From NCBI RefSeq assembly GCF_014851395.1, contig NW_024040041.1:12038242-12102241 (forward strand): 64,000 nucleotides of DNA. The letters are read 5' to 3'. Origin of the DNA: Micropterus salmoides. Its lineage: Eukaryota > Chordata > Actinopteri > Centrarchiformes > Centrarchidae. Below, piece after piece: positions 48,953-63,599 of this stretch. Below the pieces are notes generated by a model that saw only the letters and a program-made list of their open reading frames with translations, was not told the origin of the DNA and did not search any database. The stretch's first letter is position 1. Each line of letters starts with the position of its first letter. A program made the translations under genes and the position numbers.

Positions 48953-50116
48953 CTGGGTGAATAAAAACCTAAAAAACCTGAACTGAGACTTAACTCGTGG
49001 CCCAATTAATTTCCGCTTTATCTGATTCAAGATGAAATAATATCGCTTTCAAAATAGTCTTCGAGGAGATTTTTGGTATCTATCTATGTCCTATTGAATC
49101 AGAAAATCTTCTAGTTGCAGGAGATTGTGTTGCTTGACAGCCAAAAAATCTTATTTCTCCCATTGTGTTCTTTAAACTGTATTTAATTTGCTTACACAAA
49201 AAGGGCTTAAAAAGGAATCTCAAGTAAAGAATAAAATTCACAGGAGCTAGAGTTATGAAGAAAAAACATCTACTGATTGTAAAGACACAATAAAGCACAG
49301 GTCCTTTCCAACTGCTTTGTACAGTATTATCAACCTAAGAAGATGACAATGTAAGAACATCCTACTTATAAATAATCTTTTTTTGTTTTTATGTTCAGAA
49401 TAATGTTTGAATAAATCAAACGGCACTGATACAGAAGAAGAGCTAGAACAGAAAAACAAGAATACCTTTATTTCTAATGGCTAATTGTATCTATTTTTGA
49501 TAATATATTACAGCACTTTTGATCCTTGGACTTGGAAAGACTGTGCTGAAAAGGTCTTCTTATCTCAGATCAGAGCACCACACATCATCCACATTGTTTT
49601 GCCCCACTCGTATTGGTTCACAGGGTCAACTGGGGACTGCTGGCCCGGCTGGTTTGTCGATACAGAACACCTATTGATTACACTCCCATCGATTTATTTC
49701 ATTGGGAATAGCGCAGCCAGATTGCTCTGTGATGTGCCTGATAATACAAGAACTTGAACATCTGTCATTCACTAATCTGTTACTAAACTTGTCCCACCTG
49801 ACCCACCGTAATCTTCTAACAGTGAAATCATCACTGGATGGGTACATGCAAATACATGGAGCCCTGTGTGCAGACAAATGCATATACTGGTACACATGCT
49901 TACTTAGAAAATTACTCACACAGGGAGATGATACAAGATAAGAGACAAACATGGATAAGACGGCCACTGTGTGACCTCCTTACTCAGCATATAAATTGTT
50001 CTGAATCCTCAAAACCTAATTTCACCCAAATATCAACATTACACCATCCATAATCCACTCAACCAATCACAACTCAATCACACAGTGAGTAAAGCTCTGA
50101 CCCCTAGAGGCAGCTT

Positions 50117-50173
<57 letters not shown>

Positions 50174-51395
50174 TGTTTTTTGCTATTAAGATGCTGTGCC
50201 TATACACAGTCTGCTATTTGATGGGTTCTCTAGAAGAGTCATGAAAAGTCCCTAAACTTGATCAAAGAATCCAACTTTAATTCCAGTGAAATAATAAAAA
50301 TCCTATCCCTGCAATTACTCACACAGCACCTGCAGTTTCAGGGAGTAAAAGGAGACAATCAAATCATTTGAAAAACAAAGCAGTTTTTCCAAAAGACAAA
50401 GATGAAGTACACAATCCATACTGTGGTAAGCTTTTCCTGTTACCTTGCTCCTGCTTTAGTGTACAGTAACATTACAGTCCACCTACAGTAATACATTAAG
50501 TAATGCTGTGGCCAGCCAGGAGTTAAAAGCTCATTTGGTGAAAGAGACTAAAAGTCAAGCGAGCCAACGCAGAAATCGATGGAGCTAATGTGATTTAATA
50601 AGAAGCTCTCTTTACTGAGATGCTGGTGAGCCTTGATAGATATCTTATGCTGCAATTTCATTTGGAACACATTCAGAGTCATGCAAAGGCATTAACAACA
50701 ATTATAGTGGGAGCGTGTGAGGGAGAGAGAAACTGAAAGACACTCGGGAATGACAAAGAGAGCGAGGAAGAGTAACAGGCAGCTACTGAGAGGTAATACG
50801 AAAAGTGGTCAGACAGATACAGGAACAAAGGAAATCCGTGGTGGATGTGTTAGTTCATAATATGAAATGAACTAGCATTAAAACTGTTTGTAAGTTTGAT
50901 GATCTACTTTATTGTCAGTAATATATGACAATGAGTGGAAAAGTAATGAAGTGATTAAGCATTCCTTGTAACGGCTCAGTATCACAAACCACTTTCCAGG
51001 CATGAAAATAGCAACTAATATGTTTGTAATAACACCAGCCGATTCAGAGTTAAACAGAGGGATTTTATTAAGAAAATCTTCAGCACACATATTCGTTAGA
51101 CCTAGGAACTAAGATTGCGGCACCCTCACATAGTATTTGGCAGTCTGATCTCAAATAATCTCTACAATCCATTGTCTTCAATTATTCAAAAAATACTGTA
51201 AGTTTTAACTATTCAATAATTAGCAGTTAGCTGTGACTTGCGTCTGTCTCTGTTACCTGGCAACCTTAGGGTGACGACAAGAGTCAAGTCTGACCAAGAA
51301 ATATTCATATAATTACCCGTAAAACCACAAATTGTAATTTTGTTAATTTTTGTTAATTAGTGAGCTTTGCTGGTAGGAGGTTATTGTTATCTTCA
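48953..51395. other. Non-coding intronic stretch
   Basis: There is no gene. A long GT run lies at 50121-50172. Two stretches, 49630-49760 and 50555-50720, are complex and free of repeats and look like possible conserved non-coding elements, but no alignment was possible. Confidence 0.5.
50121..50172 (+). repeat. GT microsatellite
   Basis: Twenty-six perfect GT units. Confidence 0.95.
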
Positions 51396-51535
51396 GACAG
51401 AGCCAGGCTATTTGACTTCCCCTGGTTCAAGCCTTTATCCTAAGTTAAGCTAACCAGGTGCTGGCTGTATGTTCAAAATTAACTTACAGATATGACAGTG
51501 GAATCAATCTTCTTATCTAACTTAATGCATATTTC
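51396..51535 (+). repeat. Dispersed teleost repeat, GACAGAGCCAGG family (copy B)
   Basis: It begins GACAGAGCCAGGCTAT, has a TTAAGCTAACCAGG block, then GCTGGCTGTATG and ATCAATCTTCTTATCTAACT. It is the same family and orientation as 17632-17815 and is closer to the consensus that I remember. Confidence 0.6.
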
Positions 51536-51958
51536 CCAAAAAGCCAAATCATTTCTTTACAGCTAACATTTGTTTGGCTGATTATATTGATAGAGAACAA
51601 TCGAAGTACTTAATATTGACCCATAGCGGCTGCCCAATGGAATATCACTGTTAAAATCAGGATACGCATGGAACCAAAATAATCGATAAATTGTGTCTCA
51701 AGCTTAGATTTTACACATAAAATGACATACAAAAACACACACAAGCCCACAGCAAACACATCCAGAGCTCCACGCACGAAAGCGTGTGCATCTGTGGGGT
51801 AATTACCTTACAATAAAGATAAACAAGGGATTCAGGAGGTGGGGGGATGGGGGGGATTGATGTACTGCAAGACTGTTCAACTGTCATGCATTTAACAAAG
51901 GATAATGAAATCTCCCCATTGTCCCATTTTGTGCAGGGAAATGGAAAACGGTGCAGTC

Positions 51959-51960
<2 letters not shown>

Positions 51961-51990
<30 letters not shown>
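51961..51990 (+). repeat. GT microsatellite
   Basis: Fifteen GT units. Confidence 0.95.
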
Positions 51991-51991
<1 letters not shown>

Positions 51992-53895
51992 AGATAGAGA
52001 GACTGTGTGTGGGCATGTGTAACGCATGTGCAAATGAATGGAAATGAACTGTGTATGAGTGTGTTTGCAGTGAATTATTCAACAGTAGAGATATTGCAAT
52101 AATAGCAGAGTCAGCAGAAAAACTGCAGGGCCTCTGTCTGCCAAGATCTGTGTGTGTGTGTGTGTTGTGTGTGGGGGGTGGGGATATATGAAAAAAAAGG
52201 AGAAACAGGTAAAAAGGTACAGGGCGCAGCCAACTCCCTTGACTTTCCATGTCCATTTTTCTATTAAGTGAATATTCCTCATATTTGTATCACTTCAATG
52301 TTACTTAAAGTGTGTTACATACAGTTTGGTTTACACAACATTTAGGTTTAATGTGGAGAAAAACAACTCATCTGCACGTGCATATCTTTGTTGCATTTTT
52401 ATCTTATTCTTGAATTGAATATTTGTGCTGCAATGCAATAATGTGTAAGACAACTTGTAGGATACATTTTACATGTGAAGTTAATTGGTATATGTTTCCT
52501 TAATTCCCTCATCAAATCAAAGACACCTCTAAAGATCTCATGGAATATGAAGTTTTCATGGTAGGTATGAACAAAATGCTAGTAAAACATGCTAACAAAA
52601 CAATAATCTTTCAAACACCAACTTAAGCATTCCTTTCTTTGCTGTTTCGGGTGGTTAAAACAATGCAGCAGCAGCAGCTCTGCAACCTGGTAGGGCAACA
52701 AGGAATTTCTGCAATGGCTGCATTTGATTGTGTGTGCAGGTGGCAGTGCAGAGATGAAAACTGAGAAATTAGGCCAGAGAGAGAGGGGGGGATATAAAAA
52801 GAAAAGTAGAAAAAATAGAAGGTAAACAGAGACATAAACATACTGATAAAGAGGAGGAGAACAGGATTGCAAGTGAAAGAGAAAATAGACAGAGACAGTG
52901 GGAGAGAAAAATGTATCAAGCTGTTCCAGCATCAGACAGAAGGGACACTCACAATTAAAGCCAAGCGATGCATAACAGGTACTGTGTCATTTGGTAATCA
53001 CTTAGTGTATCATAATTGAAATGTTTTTCTTTGCTGTTGCTTGTCTGTTGTGTTGTGATACCTTTGTGTTTAATTGCAACATAGTACTTTTACTTTGCAA
53101 TGGAAAGAAGACAGCAAGAGCGACGCAGACCAGCAGACAGGCAAAGGTGTGTCTCCAGCTGTGGTTTTAATGGTGTGTGTGAGCAGAGCAGATGGAGTCG
53201 TTAGCTCCCTGGGCCATCAGCCCAGTCTCTCTCTCAACCATACATCATCACCGATGCATGCCCAAACATCACCTCAGCATTATCTCAGTTTGCTTCATCT
53301 AAACATATGAATTACCTTTTACATAACCTACTATAGTGTGAATGTTACTAACTGCTCTATGTGCTGATGTGACCATATCCACTTCCAGTCATAATTGTAC
53401 CTGTCTTGATGTTATTTTCCTTGTAAAAAAAAAATAAATAAATAAAAACATTACTGCATTTCTATACAGACTTTGTGTTTAGTAAACCTTTAGGAAAAAT
53501 GCACTCAAAAATGTAAATCAAAATTATCTAAAAAGTATGTACACTTTCATGCTTCTGTTGTCCTGTCAGCAGCCAATGATGTACACACATCACAAGAGGT
53601 ATTGTCACATTCCTTGGTAAATTACTGTACTACTATCCCTTGTCCGTCTGCTTTAAGGGCCACTCCAACTGAGGACAACAAAAATAAGTGATGTTTTAGA
53701 CAGAAAAATAGCATATTCTATATATATTAGAATTTCTGTCACTGTAGGTTAATAAAACTCATGTCAATGTGATTACAGGTTTACTATTATGATGCATTAC
53801 CTAATATAAATACAGCCTTATCTATTTTTAGGTTATTTTCTTTCCCCAGACTAAACATCAGGTGGCAACAAACATGATCCTAACAGCCATTTCAA

Positions 53896-53921
53896 TTCTT
53901 CTTCTTCTTCTTCTTCTTCTT
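53896..53921 (+). repeat. CTT trinucleotide repeat
   Basis: About eight CTT units. Confidence 0.9.
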
Positions 53922-56484
53922 GGTGGGAATCCACCAAGAAGCAGGTCAGTGACCCAAAATCTGAAAATCCTATTCCCCAAACTAAAATTACTCACTAGCA
54001 TTACCACACCACACTCACTGCATGACCAACCTCCAGTGAGTTACCACAAGTTGCATCATAGCCTGGGTGGCATTACTGACGCAGGCCTACAGTAGTGGTA
54101 GTCGCCAAATGCACCAGTAGCACTCTTTTGTTCATGGCCTAGTACACTGCATGAATAAAATGTAATTTCATAAATCAAATGAGCATATTGGCGAGACCAT
54201 TCAGAGCAGTTTAATGGTTCCAAAGCCACTGACTGAGGACCCATTTTAGCTATAGAGCAAAACAGCCAGGGGACAGGGAGAAAAGAGGGAGACAGGGAGG
54301 GAGAGTAAAATAATAGAAAATGACAGAAATGCAGCCAGAGAAATAAAGGAGGAAAGGTGGGAGGGAGGAGAGCAAGTGAGTGAGGGAGAGAGGTGAGTAA
54401 AGCTCCTTTGTTTCTCTCAGAAACCCATGAGGGAAGTATTTGAAAAAGAGAGAGGGAGACAGAGAGAGCGACTGCACTTTACACTGCACTGCGCCATGCT
54501 CCTTTCTCCCATTATGAGTCTTTCTCCAACCTCTTTCAAGTCTCTTTTTCACATGAGCATACACACCCAGATGCTCACAAGCACCCACTCGCACACACGC
54601 TCAGTAGTGAGTTATAGAGCTAGATAGCCCCCTAACCATCCCCACAGTGGGACTGGCAGAATCAATTATGGATAGATTTCAAAGGGAAGAGTGCATATGT
54701 CTATGAATTATAGACTTTCAGCCACACACTGCACACATCACACCGGAGTTACGGCGCAAAAGCACAGCACATGTTAGGAAAGGCCAGCGCAGCACTGCAC
54801 TAAATAGATATACAACACAATGCGGTATGGCACAGCATGCACATGTCGCTCCAGTGAAAATGATGAAGGTACAATGATGAAACTATCCTGGATCACACTC
54901 TGTACACGCTATGGTTTCCAGTCACTTCAAGAAATTATTGGAAAATCAAGCTGTGCTGGTGCAGGTGGTATGTTGGTTCCATTCTTGATGATATGCGAAA
55001 CGCAGGGGGGGGGCTTCTGCAATGACTGCAACTCGTTAAAGCATTTCCTTGTGGCTCGGATAATCGGTGCTGTGAGTGATGGTGCAACATGCCTTGACAG
55101 GTCTCACAGAAGCAAGAAACAACCTTTTCATTTCAGCTCTTTTCATTGTCACCTTTACCCACTCTTGTTTTCTGTTCATTCTCTTTTGGTGTAAGTGTAT
55201 GCAAAATCTCAGAAAGAACAAAACAATTCTTTCTTCCTGCAGTATGCTGCAGAGCTTCTCTAGCGCAAACTACGATCTTCCTTCACAGCGAAAGATGCGA
55301 TGTTTTCACCTGATTGGCTGGCAGGCAAAGTTCCCCACGCAGACAAAATGGGTGCAGCCAACTTTTTCCTGCATAACATTAAAAGCTGAATAGATTAAGA
55401 GGGCTCATCCCCTCCTCTCTTCCGAATTGGCTGCAGTTGTAATGTAGCACAACATCCCAACTCAGCCTTGGCCAAGAAAACAGACACCGGCACAGCTGTA
55501 CGGAGTAAAGGATGTGATAGTAAGTTAAAGCCTAGCAATCCTATTGGTCAAAGTGACATTCTAAGTGCGCTGACGACTTTCATAATACTAGCTGTATTTC
55601 ACTGGTTGCTATGACAACCCTCCTGGTAAGTGCAGCTACAGTACTTTGTGACCTTTTTTGTTTTCTCTTGATTGTCATTTTCATGTATGCTAATTATTTT
55701 GAAGCAAACTACTCATTTAGTGCGCAGGCTTTGCAGCTGTTTCTTTCTTAATGCGCATTACCATCATCATGGATGTCCTCTTGGGTATTACCACTGTGGC
55801 GTGCTTTCTGTATCAGTAAGGCACAGCACCGCATGGCCTGGTTTGGCACTCCTTATTGCAGTAAACCCATATTCTGCCTCTCAAAAATAGCTCTGCTCTG
55901 TGCACCTCAGCTGGAAATAGCCCAGCTTTGGCCCGTTCAGCTCAGGTTGGTCCCATTTTGCACAACACAATGATGACTGATTAGATTTATCTCATCAGGA
56001 TCAAGGCTCATGCCTTACAGAGTGGACAGCAGAGAGGTACACTATGTAATGAATATGCTCAGACACATTATGTCATTATAAAACACACCTCTGCAGTAAA
56101 ACCCACAACAAATTTGGGCCAACTGTGTTGCATAGAGATAGACAAATAGACAAAGGTGAGGAGGAGAAAAATAGAATGTAACAGGAAGAAAGGGAGACCG
56201 GAGGGATCTGCTGGTTGACAGTATCTTTAATTGATAGCGGTGAGGGCGGACATGTCAACGCTGTAAATGAGATGTATGGAGATGGGAGACAGAGAAGGAA
56301 GAAGAGAAGGGGTGGTGGGGGGGAAGAGATTTGACCTTTGCTTGATAAATCACTACAAACTTATTTTCACATTTTGATCCAATTTTTTTATATAATTTTC
56401 CTCTTGAAATTTAAACGGCCCATCCAGACCCACATCAGGCGTACATGTTGGAGACCATATGGCTCACTCCGATGCCACTACACG

Positions 56485-56504
56485 AAAGGAAAGGAAAGGA
56501 AAGG
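56485..56504 (+). repeat. AAAGG pentanucleotide repeat
   Basis: Four GAAAG-type units. Confidence 0.85.
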
Positions 56505-59500
56505 ATCACTGACATCCTAGCACTATTAGGGAAGATAAACAGACGGCTCACTTTCTATTCAATAACTTTGGTTCAAATAAACCTGTTCCCTCAGTAAGAG
56601 GCCTGTAACGAGGCCAAACTCACAGTATGTATCTCACTAAAGTAAGTACACCCCTTTTGGGCCCAAGTTGGACATTTTATATATATAATTTACACTGTAT
56701 ACAAGCTGTACACTGTACACTGCAAAATGTAATTTCTTCAAATCAAATATTTACACTAATGTGACGGGTGTACAAACGTTTGTGAGATACTCTATCAGTA
56801 TGTTATAGAGAGTGAGATTTCAGTGTTCGGATTGCTTACTCTGGAGTATTTACATGGGACGCCATACTTTCATGGGGATTGTGGTTTAGACTGATTACAT
56901 TTAGAGGGAAAAGAGTAGCCCATGTGACCGCAGTCCGTGAGTCATGGCTTTCACTACAGAGCTACTCTGTACTTAGTCAACTCAGCATGACAGCCACATG
57001 ATCTAATAACCCAATAACAAGAAATACTGTAGGGAAGCTAATTTTGAGGGGGAAATGATCAAATAAAGAACATCTAAATCTACATCTAAATGTATTTGGT
57101 TGGTAAATCTGTGTGAACAAGAGAAAGTGAAAGCATTGGTTGTAAAAGCTCAATGGTAAATAAATAACTTGAAATAATTTAATGAAATCATAGTGTTATG
57201 CTGTAATACAGTATGTATATATCTATCACCTGCTGGTCACGCATCACAGGCTGCAAGTCTAGCAATTTCCTTTCTTCTAAATGCACAGGGTACAGTATAA
57301 CTCACTGACATAATTTATTCAGTTCAATATCAAAGGAGAACTAATTAAACATCTCTGCATTTTTCAACAGATAATTTAATTATTAGACAAGGTACATTAT
57401 GTGTCTGACATCCACAAACGCACACCAAAATGGCAAATGCGTGTAAACATTGCCAGGAAAAACACACCCGCACAGAAAAGACATTAGTCTCTTGGTTATA
57501 GTTGCATAAACACATGTCTTGGTGGTGGAAAGAGTGTTGAATCCTCCGTTGAGATTTTTTCAGACTGGCAACAACAATATTTCTCTTACAGCTCTGTCTT
57601 TTTCTCAGTATCTCACTTTTTTCATGTCTTTCAGTCTCTGTCGCTCAGTGACTCTTTGTCTCTGTTTCTCTCACCAGCTTGTTTTACACTGTATGTGCAT
57701 ACGTGTGCTGTCTGAAAGGGAGACGTCTGTATTTGCATGATAAGATCGAGCAGGGGAACAAAAGTGTGCAAAATCATGTAAGGGTGAATTGTATAAATTA
57801 TCTGCAAAGCATACCGGCAGTGTCACAATCAAATTTTGTGTTTTCTATTGTCAGAATAGAAAATTGCCAATTCAGTATTTTTTATTGCCACATTTTATTT
57901 TTTACAATGTGTCTACTAAGGGCCTGATTCTGTTTTACCAATGCAACCTATTCAGGCATTACATTACGTTATTACGCTAAAAGCAGATAGCAGATCTGTC
58001 CTATTGTTCATTTTTAAACAATAATGGACAGTATGCCAAAATCAAAAAAGGCATAGTAAAATAAGTCCCTCTAACTGGACAACTGCAAATAAAATTTCTG
58101 CTAAATACACAAACTAACACAAATTAAGTTCAGAACATCTAGTCTTTAAACATGATTTTTGACAAGTTGCCCTAGATTTAAATTTAGAACTGAATAAACC
58201 TCCTATCTAATGTCATCTAATCTGAGCCCCTATTGCACCTAACTCTGCTTGATTTCTTCCTCTCATTGTGAAGTGACATTGCATCCGCCCTTCCTCTTCA
58301 CCTATGGGTGCTGTTGAACAGGTTAAGCAGAGGAAAATCAGCCCTCCTCCATATCATTTGATCATCATTTTGAACCTTCATCTAATTGTTCCATCTCCCT
58401 TAAATCGTTCCTCCGTTTCTGCGGTATTTTGAGGCTTAGGGAGCAACAGTGACAACCCTGTGTATCTCCATATTCATTGTTCTTGCCATTACTTTTACCC
58501 CCATGTGCCTCCCTCCTCTCCTCTTTTCTTTCTGTGGCTCACATTCTGTCTCACACTTTTTTTTTCTTTTTACATTTAATCAACCTGCATCTCATCTCTA
58601 GCCCTCTGACAGATGTCCCCCATTCTCTTGCCCACTATCCATTTCATTCTCTTCTCCATCTTCTCTTTTTTAATTTCTGGCTATCAGTGTAACCCCTCCC
58701 CAACCACACACACACAAACGCACACACGCACACACCCTCCCCGCCACTCTTCTCCTCTCCTTTTAATCGTTCCCTTGTATCTTTCTCACTCCCGCTGTTA
58801 TAAATTGATGAAAGAGTTCACATTGTTATTCCCTCAACAGCATTCACACCTTAACACACATACACACATGCACACACACATTGTCCTACTGTTGCCTTCA
58901 CACCCCTGCTGACATCATGGCCAGCAGTGTTTCTCTCCATTAGCACCAACAGCAGTACCACCATCACAAACACATGCACACACAGGCATAAACAATAAAT
59001 ATAGACTACACAACCAGACGTTTAAAAACACACAAAAACAAACATTCAAGGACAGACGGCACCAATATTTCACAGCCACGTCCGAACAGCATCTTTTAAC
59101 ACTTGCCTATGGCTAATGTTGACTTTCTAGTCTTGCACGTAAATTAACATGCTAAATCTAAATTAGCATAGCATCCGATAAAGCTACAAGGTACAAGGTA
59201 GATTTATTATTAAGTTTGTAACCCCCTTCTGCTATGTAGCCGACAATATAGAGTAATATAAAAGCAATAACAAAGCCCTAAGAAAGCAAGTAGCCTTGAG
59301 CTCATACTATGCTAACCACGGGCTAACACCAAAGTTTATCTGTTTTATCTGTTTCCATTAGTGTAGACCCAAATTCCATGTGAAGGCTGAATTTCCGGTA
59401 ACACTGAGGCTAGACAATCAAAATTCCCTACCCCCTGCAAACTTAACAAATTCTATGGTAAAATAATATCTCATCAATTATTTCAAAATCTGTAAGGTAG

Positions 59501-60039
59501 AGCCTCTGTTTTTGTCCAGAGTTCATAGGTTTACATTATTCACTCACTCAGACTGGTTTATATACAAGCTAAAAGTTAAGCATTGGCAAGACATGTAGCC
59601 TATACGGTTTAACCGCCAGGGCAAAGCAAGCCTAAATTATGAAAATACACATAGTTGTCCATGTTTCTCAGTCAAAACTTCTTGTCCCCATTGCCTGAAA
59701 AGATTCCATAGCTTCACAGCCTTAGAGCCGGGAGCTGAGCTGGACCCCAAGACAGTCTTTGGCCATCATTGTTCAAGCCCATGAAGATAAGCCATTAGGC
59801 TCCTGCACTGTGACATGCCATTGAAGCCCTGCCTCCCCTGCTCTAATTTTAACGAAGGATGAAAAAGTAGGGAAAGATGTAAAAATGAAGGGGGAAAAAG
59901 AGGGATTAGTGAGAAGAGGAAGCACTGTCCCTCACCCTCTCTCTCAGGTCCCCAACTAACACTTGTCCAGACATAAAGCATTTTATCCTCTTCTCTGCCC
60001 TTCCTTAATATCTCACACTTCAAAATGTTCAAGCCCTCT

Positions 60040-60041
<2 letters not shown>

Positions 60042-60081
<40 letters not shown>
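60042..60081 (+). repeat. GT microsatellite
   Basis: About 17 GT units ending in GCGCGCG, a potential Z-DNA sequence. Confidence 0.95.
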
Positions 60082-60084
<3 letters not shown>

Positions 60085-63000
60085 CCCATGCCGGTTTCTG
60101 ACTTTCTCTCTTTCTTCCTCTCTCTCTCTCTGTCTCTAAGGGGTGAGAGGACTTAGCAGGCTCTCATAGAGCTGTTGATTTAGCATTATGTGCTTTAATG
60201 CAGGGGGCCAGGAAGGGAGGAGTGCTGACTCCAATACACTTTAAATCCACCACATGCCAATAGATAGGATGACACCTGGACCTCTAGCTGGGACACTCTG
60301 TTGAATAAATTAAGCAGCCCTCATCTCTACATCGATCTAAATGAACCTGCAGTGTGTTTGTGTGTGTGAGTGAAGGGAAGGCAGTGAAGTGTGGGCAATG
60401 GCTGACGGTAAATGCGGGAGGCTGGTATTTTGGTAATGTGAATGGTGTGTGTGTGTGTGTGCATAATCTCTGCCCAGGCCACTTTTCCAAGCATTGATTG
60501 TAAGGTTAAAACAGCTCAATAGAAGTATGGCAGCTGTGATAGCATATTTAAGATAATTAGCTTTGGGCACAAGGGGACATATGCATACAAAAATTGTCAC
60601 AAAATGCACAAAAATCCATCCCTTTTCCAACTATCTTCAGATTACTAAATACTTTAAATAGCTTTTTTAGTATTGCGGTATGATGCTGAAGGACTCACAA
60701 AAGATATATTTTAAAAAATAATTGTCAAAATCAAGTCAGTGGAGGCCAAGATAGCTTTACTTGTCTGCCCTATGGGTCAAGCTCAAAAAATGCTGAATCA
60801 CACATCTCCCATAATGCAACTCAATAGCATATTTTGTTAGGCCCTCCCCAACTCCACAGCCCCATTTTGTAATGCAAGCTTTCTGTTGTGTAGTTTCTCA
60901 GGCCAAGCTGAAAATCTTCCTCCAGAGCCACAGTTCAAGGAAGTCTAGATGCACTCAAGTGAAGTTTACTTGCCTTGGCCAAACAAAAAACAGTAAAGCC
61001 AACAAGGTTACTTAACTGGACCCCGTTCCAGAAAACAACCAGACTTAGGACTGGTAAATGATGATTTGGAAAGTGTTGCAATATGTTGAAATATTGCGAG
61101 CCAGGTGTGAAGTTTGTTGGAGAAGTTTTTAGGAGACTGATAAAAACTTACATGTTTGCAGTGTTTGATGATGCTTGGACGGGGAGCTACAACGTGTTAA
61201 CACATGCAATGCCAACATCAAATCTCAAGGATACTTCCTGGTCAACAATATTTATCCCTGTGCTATCTCATACTGTCTATAGATTCTTCCTACCATCATC
61301 TTTTCCAATTGCCAATCTGCCTGATGTTTAACCTCCAATTTATTAACTATGTCACGTTGAAATCTTCTAGTATTACTAATTTGCATTCTAATCAATGGGG
61401 CCAGTAAGATCTTCTAAACATATGAGATTTCCAGAGAATTCCAATATCTGTTAGCCTGATGCCTGAACTTCAGTCTCTCCCTTATCAGTCCAGCTGCTGT
61501 CACCCTGACAATGAGTGAGACAGAGGCAAAGAACTAGAGCTGGAAGGTCTGTGAACCTACACTGGTAGGGTCTGCTAATGACCTGTACATAAGCCATATT
61601 TCACTTGTTACTTGAACTAAGCCCAGACTGAAAGATGTTTTTAATAACAGAATTCATGTCATGTCAGACTAAAGAGGCATACACAAGACACAGTTACCAA
61701 GAGAAATTAGCACGATATATACTAGCAAAGAAAGTCAGTGGTTAGACAGGGTAGTCATTGGCTAAAACTTCCAACTGGCAGCAAACACAGCAGGCAGTGC
61801 AGGCAAAAGTTAGTTCCATGGACAGATCCCTGCCTCTGACTCCCTCAGCAGCAAGGGAGCCGTCTGTGGTATTCACTCTTGTCTGCTCTGGTTGCTGATG
61901 CCCACAGGATCAGGACCAAAGAGAGCTCCGCAGAATGCAGCTGTGACATAACACAGTTGTGGGTCACAGTTAATTATATACTTAGTCATTTACACACACT
62001 ATGAAGGCACATTGCATAATGACTTGATTTATTAAATCTTTGTTATTTGATTATCTTTGTTTATCTAATTTATTTTGTAATTGTCTTGGAAAGGGGTTCT
62101 GTTTTTGAGGCCCTATGGTTGGGGGGGTGTTATTTCAATTTGTCATAACATTGGTGGTGACTGGTGGTGTAAACTCATTTGAGAGTCTAACAGTAAGCCT
62201 AGTGATGGCTATGAAAAACAAATGTCTATCGATAAATGATTGACACATCAGCATGGGTAAGAACAGAAGGGGGAGCTTCGAAAGTGAGTTAGGGTTTCAT
62301 CCTGTAAATGTAAAAGTAGCCCTTAGACTCACCTCAACAGCTCTTGAAAATGCTTAGTAGCTCCTGCAAAACTGCCTGGCAGATGTTAACACGGTGACCT
62401 CTGAACTGAATGTGAACAGGGAGCTTTGGAAGATAACATGTTTGAAAATGTCATCAGTCACCTCCGCTCCCCTGGGGATTTCTGACAAAGCGTTGTTGAG
62501 TTGTTTGTTGGCCCGGAAACGCAGTGGTCCAGCACCTAAAATGGACAGCTTCACTTCTTCCTGTGATCACTGGGTTTTGCACGACAGAGAATGGATTTGT
62601 GTGCAAATCATCCTATTCAGTGCATTTAGCTCACTTTTCATCTCAGCACAATGAGCCTAAATACGGGCCTAAAAATAGTAACCACCTCCAAAATGGCACT
62701 GAAACAGTTTGAGTTTCACAATCAACGTCTGAGTGAGGACAAAAAGAAAAAGAGACAAATGCATAAAAGAGAGGGAATGGTGTGAACTGAGTGGCTCCAG
62801 AGAAAGAAGAACATTTGATGAACCATGTCTATTTCTACATAAAGTGTAAGATAATCATTCTGTCAGCCTCCAACAAGGTTTCTATGTCTCCCTCCCATGT
62901 ATCCTCTCCTCTTGCGTCTTTTTGGTTTTCCTGAACCTCTGCTCATCTTTTCTCTCCCTTGTCTGTGTCATCTAGTCACAGTCTGAGCTGCTGCTCTGAC

Positions 63001-63173
63001 TCCGTGCTGTGCTGTTTGCATGAATTACACATCTGTGTACACACACAGACACGCACACACTGTGTATGTGTCTGTCATGGGGAAACAAACCATTTGATTT
63101 GCTACTGGGGTGATGAAAAACAACCTAATAATATGTGCACTCATTGCTAATGCATGTGTGACTCAAGAAAAAG

Positions 63174-63175
<2 letters not shown>

Positions 63176-63210
<35 letters not shown>
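63176..63210 (+). repeat. GT microsatellite
   Basis: Seventeen GT units; a shorter run follows at 63306-63324. Confidence 0.95.
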
Positions 63211-63214
<4 letters not shown>

Positions 63215-63543
63215 GATGTGATGACAAAACCAATGCCCCCTCTTTTGTCTGACTGAGTTTGATGGTGAAAACATCGTCCATCCTCCACACAGTATAGAGT
63301 GCCTCTGTGTGTGTGTGTGTGTGTTTGTGTGATGACGTAACACAACCTACTTTGCTTCCTTCCTATGCGTGTCTGTATTTCTATATATGTGTGTTTTACA
63401 GACTCCAAGACATACTATTCAGTGTGTCACCATGATGACTCAAACGGATGTACAGTACTTGGATATGTGCGTGTGTCATTTTGGCTTTCTTCTTATTCTG
63501 TGTTTGATGAAAAACTACACTATGGTACACTTGTGCAGTCAGT

Positions 63544-63545
<2 letters not shown>

Positions 63546-63597
<52 letters not shown>
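63546..63597 (+). repeat. GT microsatellite
   Basis: Twenty-six perfect GT units. Confidence 0.95.

Positions 63598-63599
<2 letters not shown>

Noticed and set aside
54820..55194. 124-codon plus-strand frame
   Set aside because: It contains a G homopolymer and no recognisable family motif, and it ends in pyrimidine-rich DNA.
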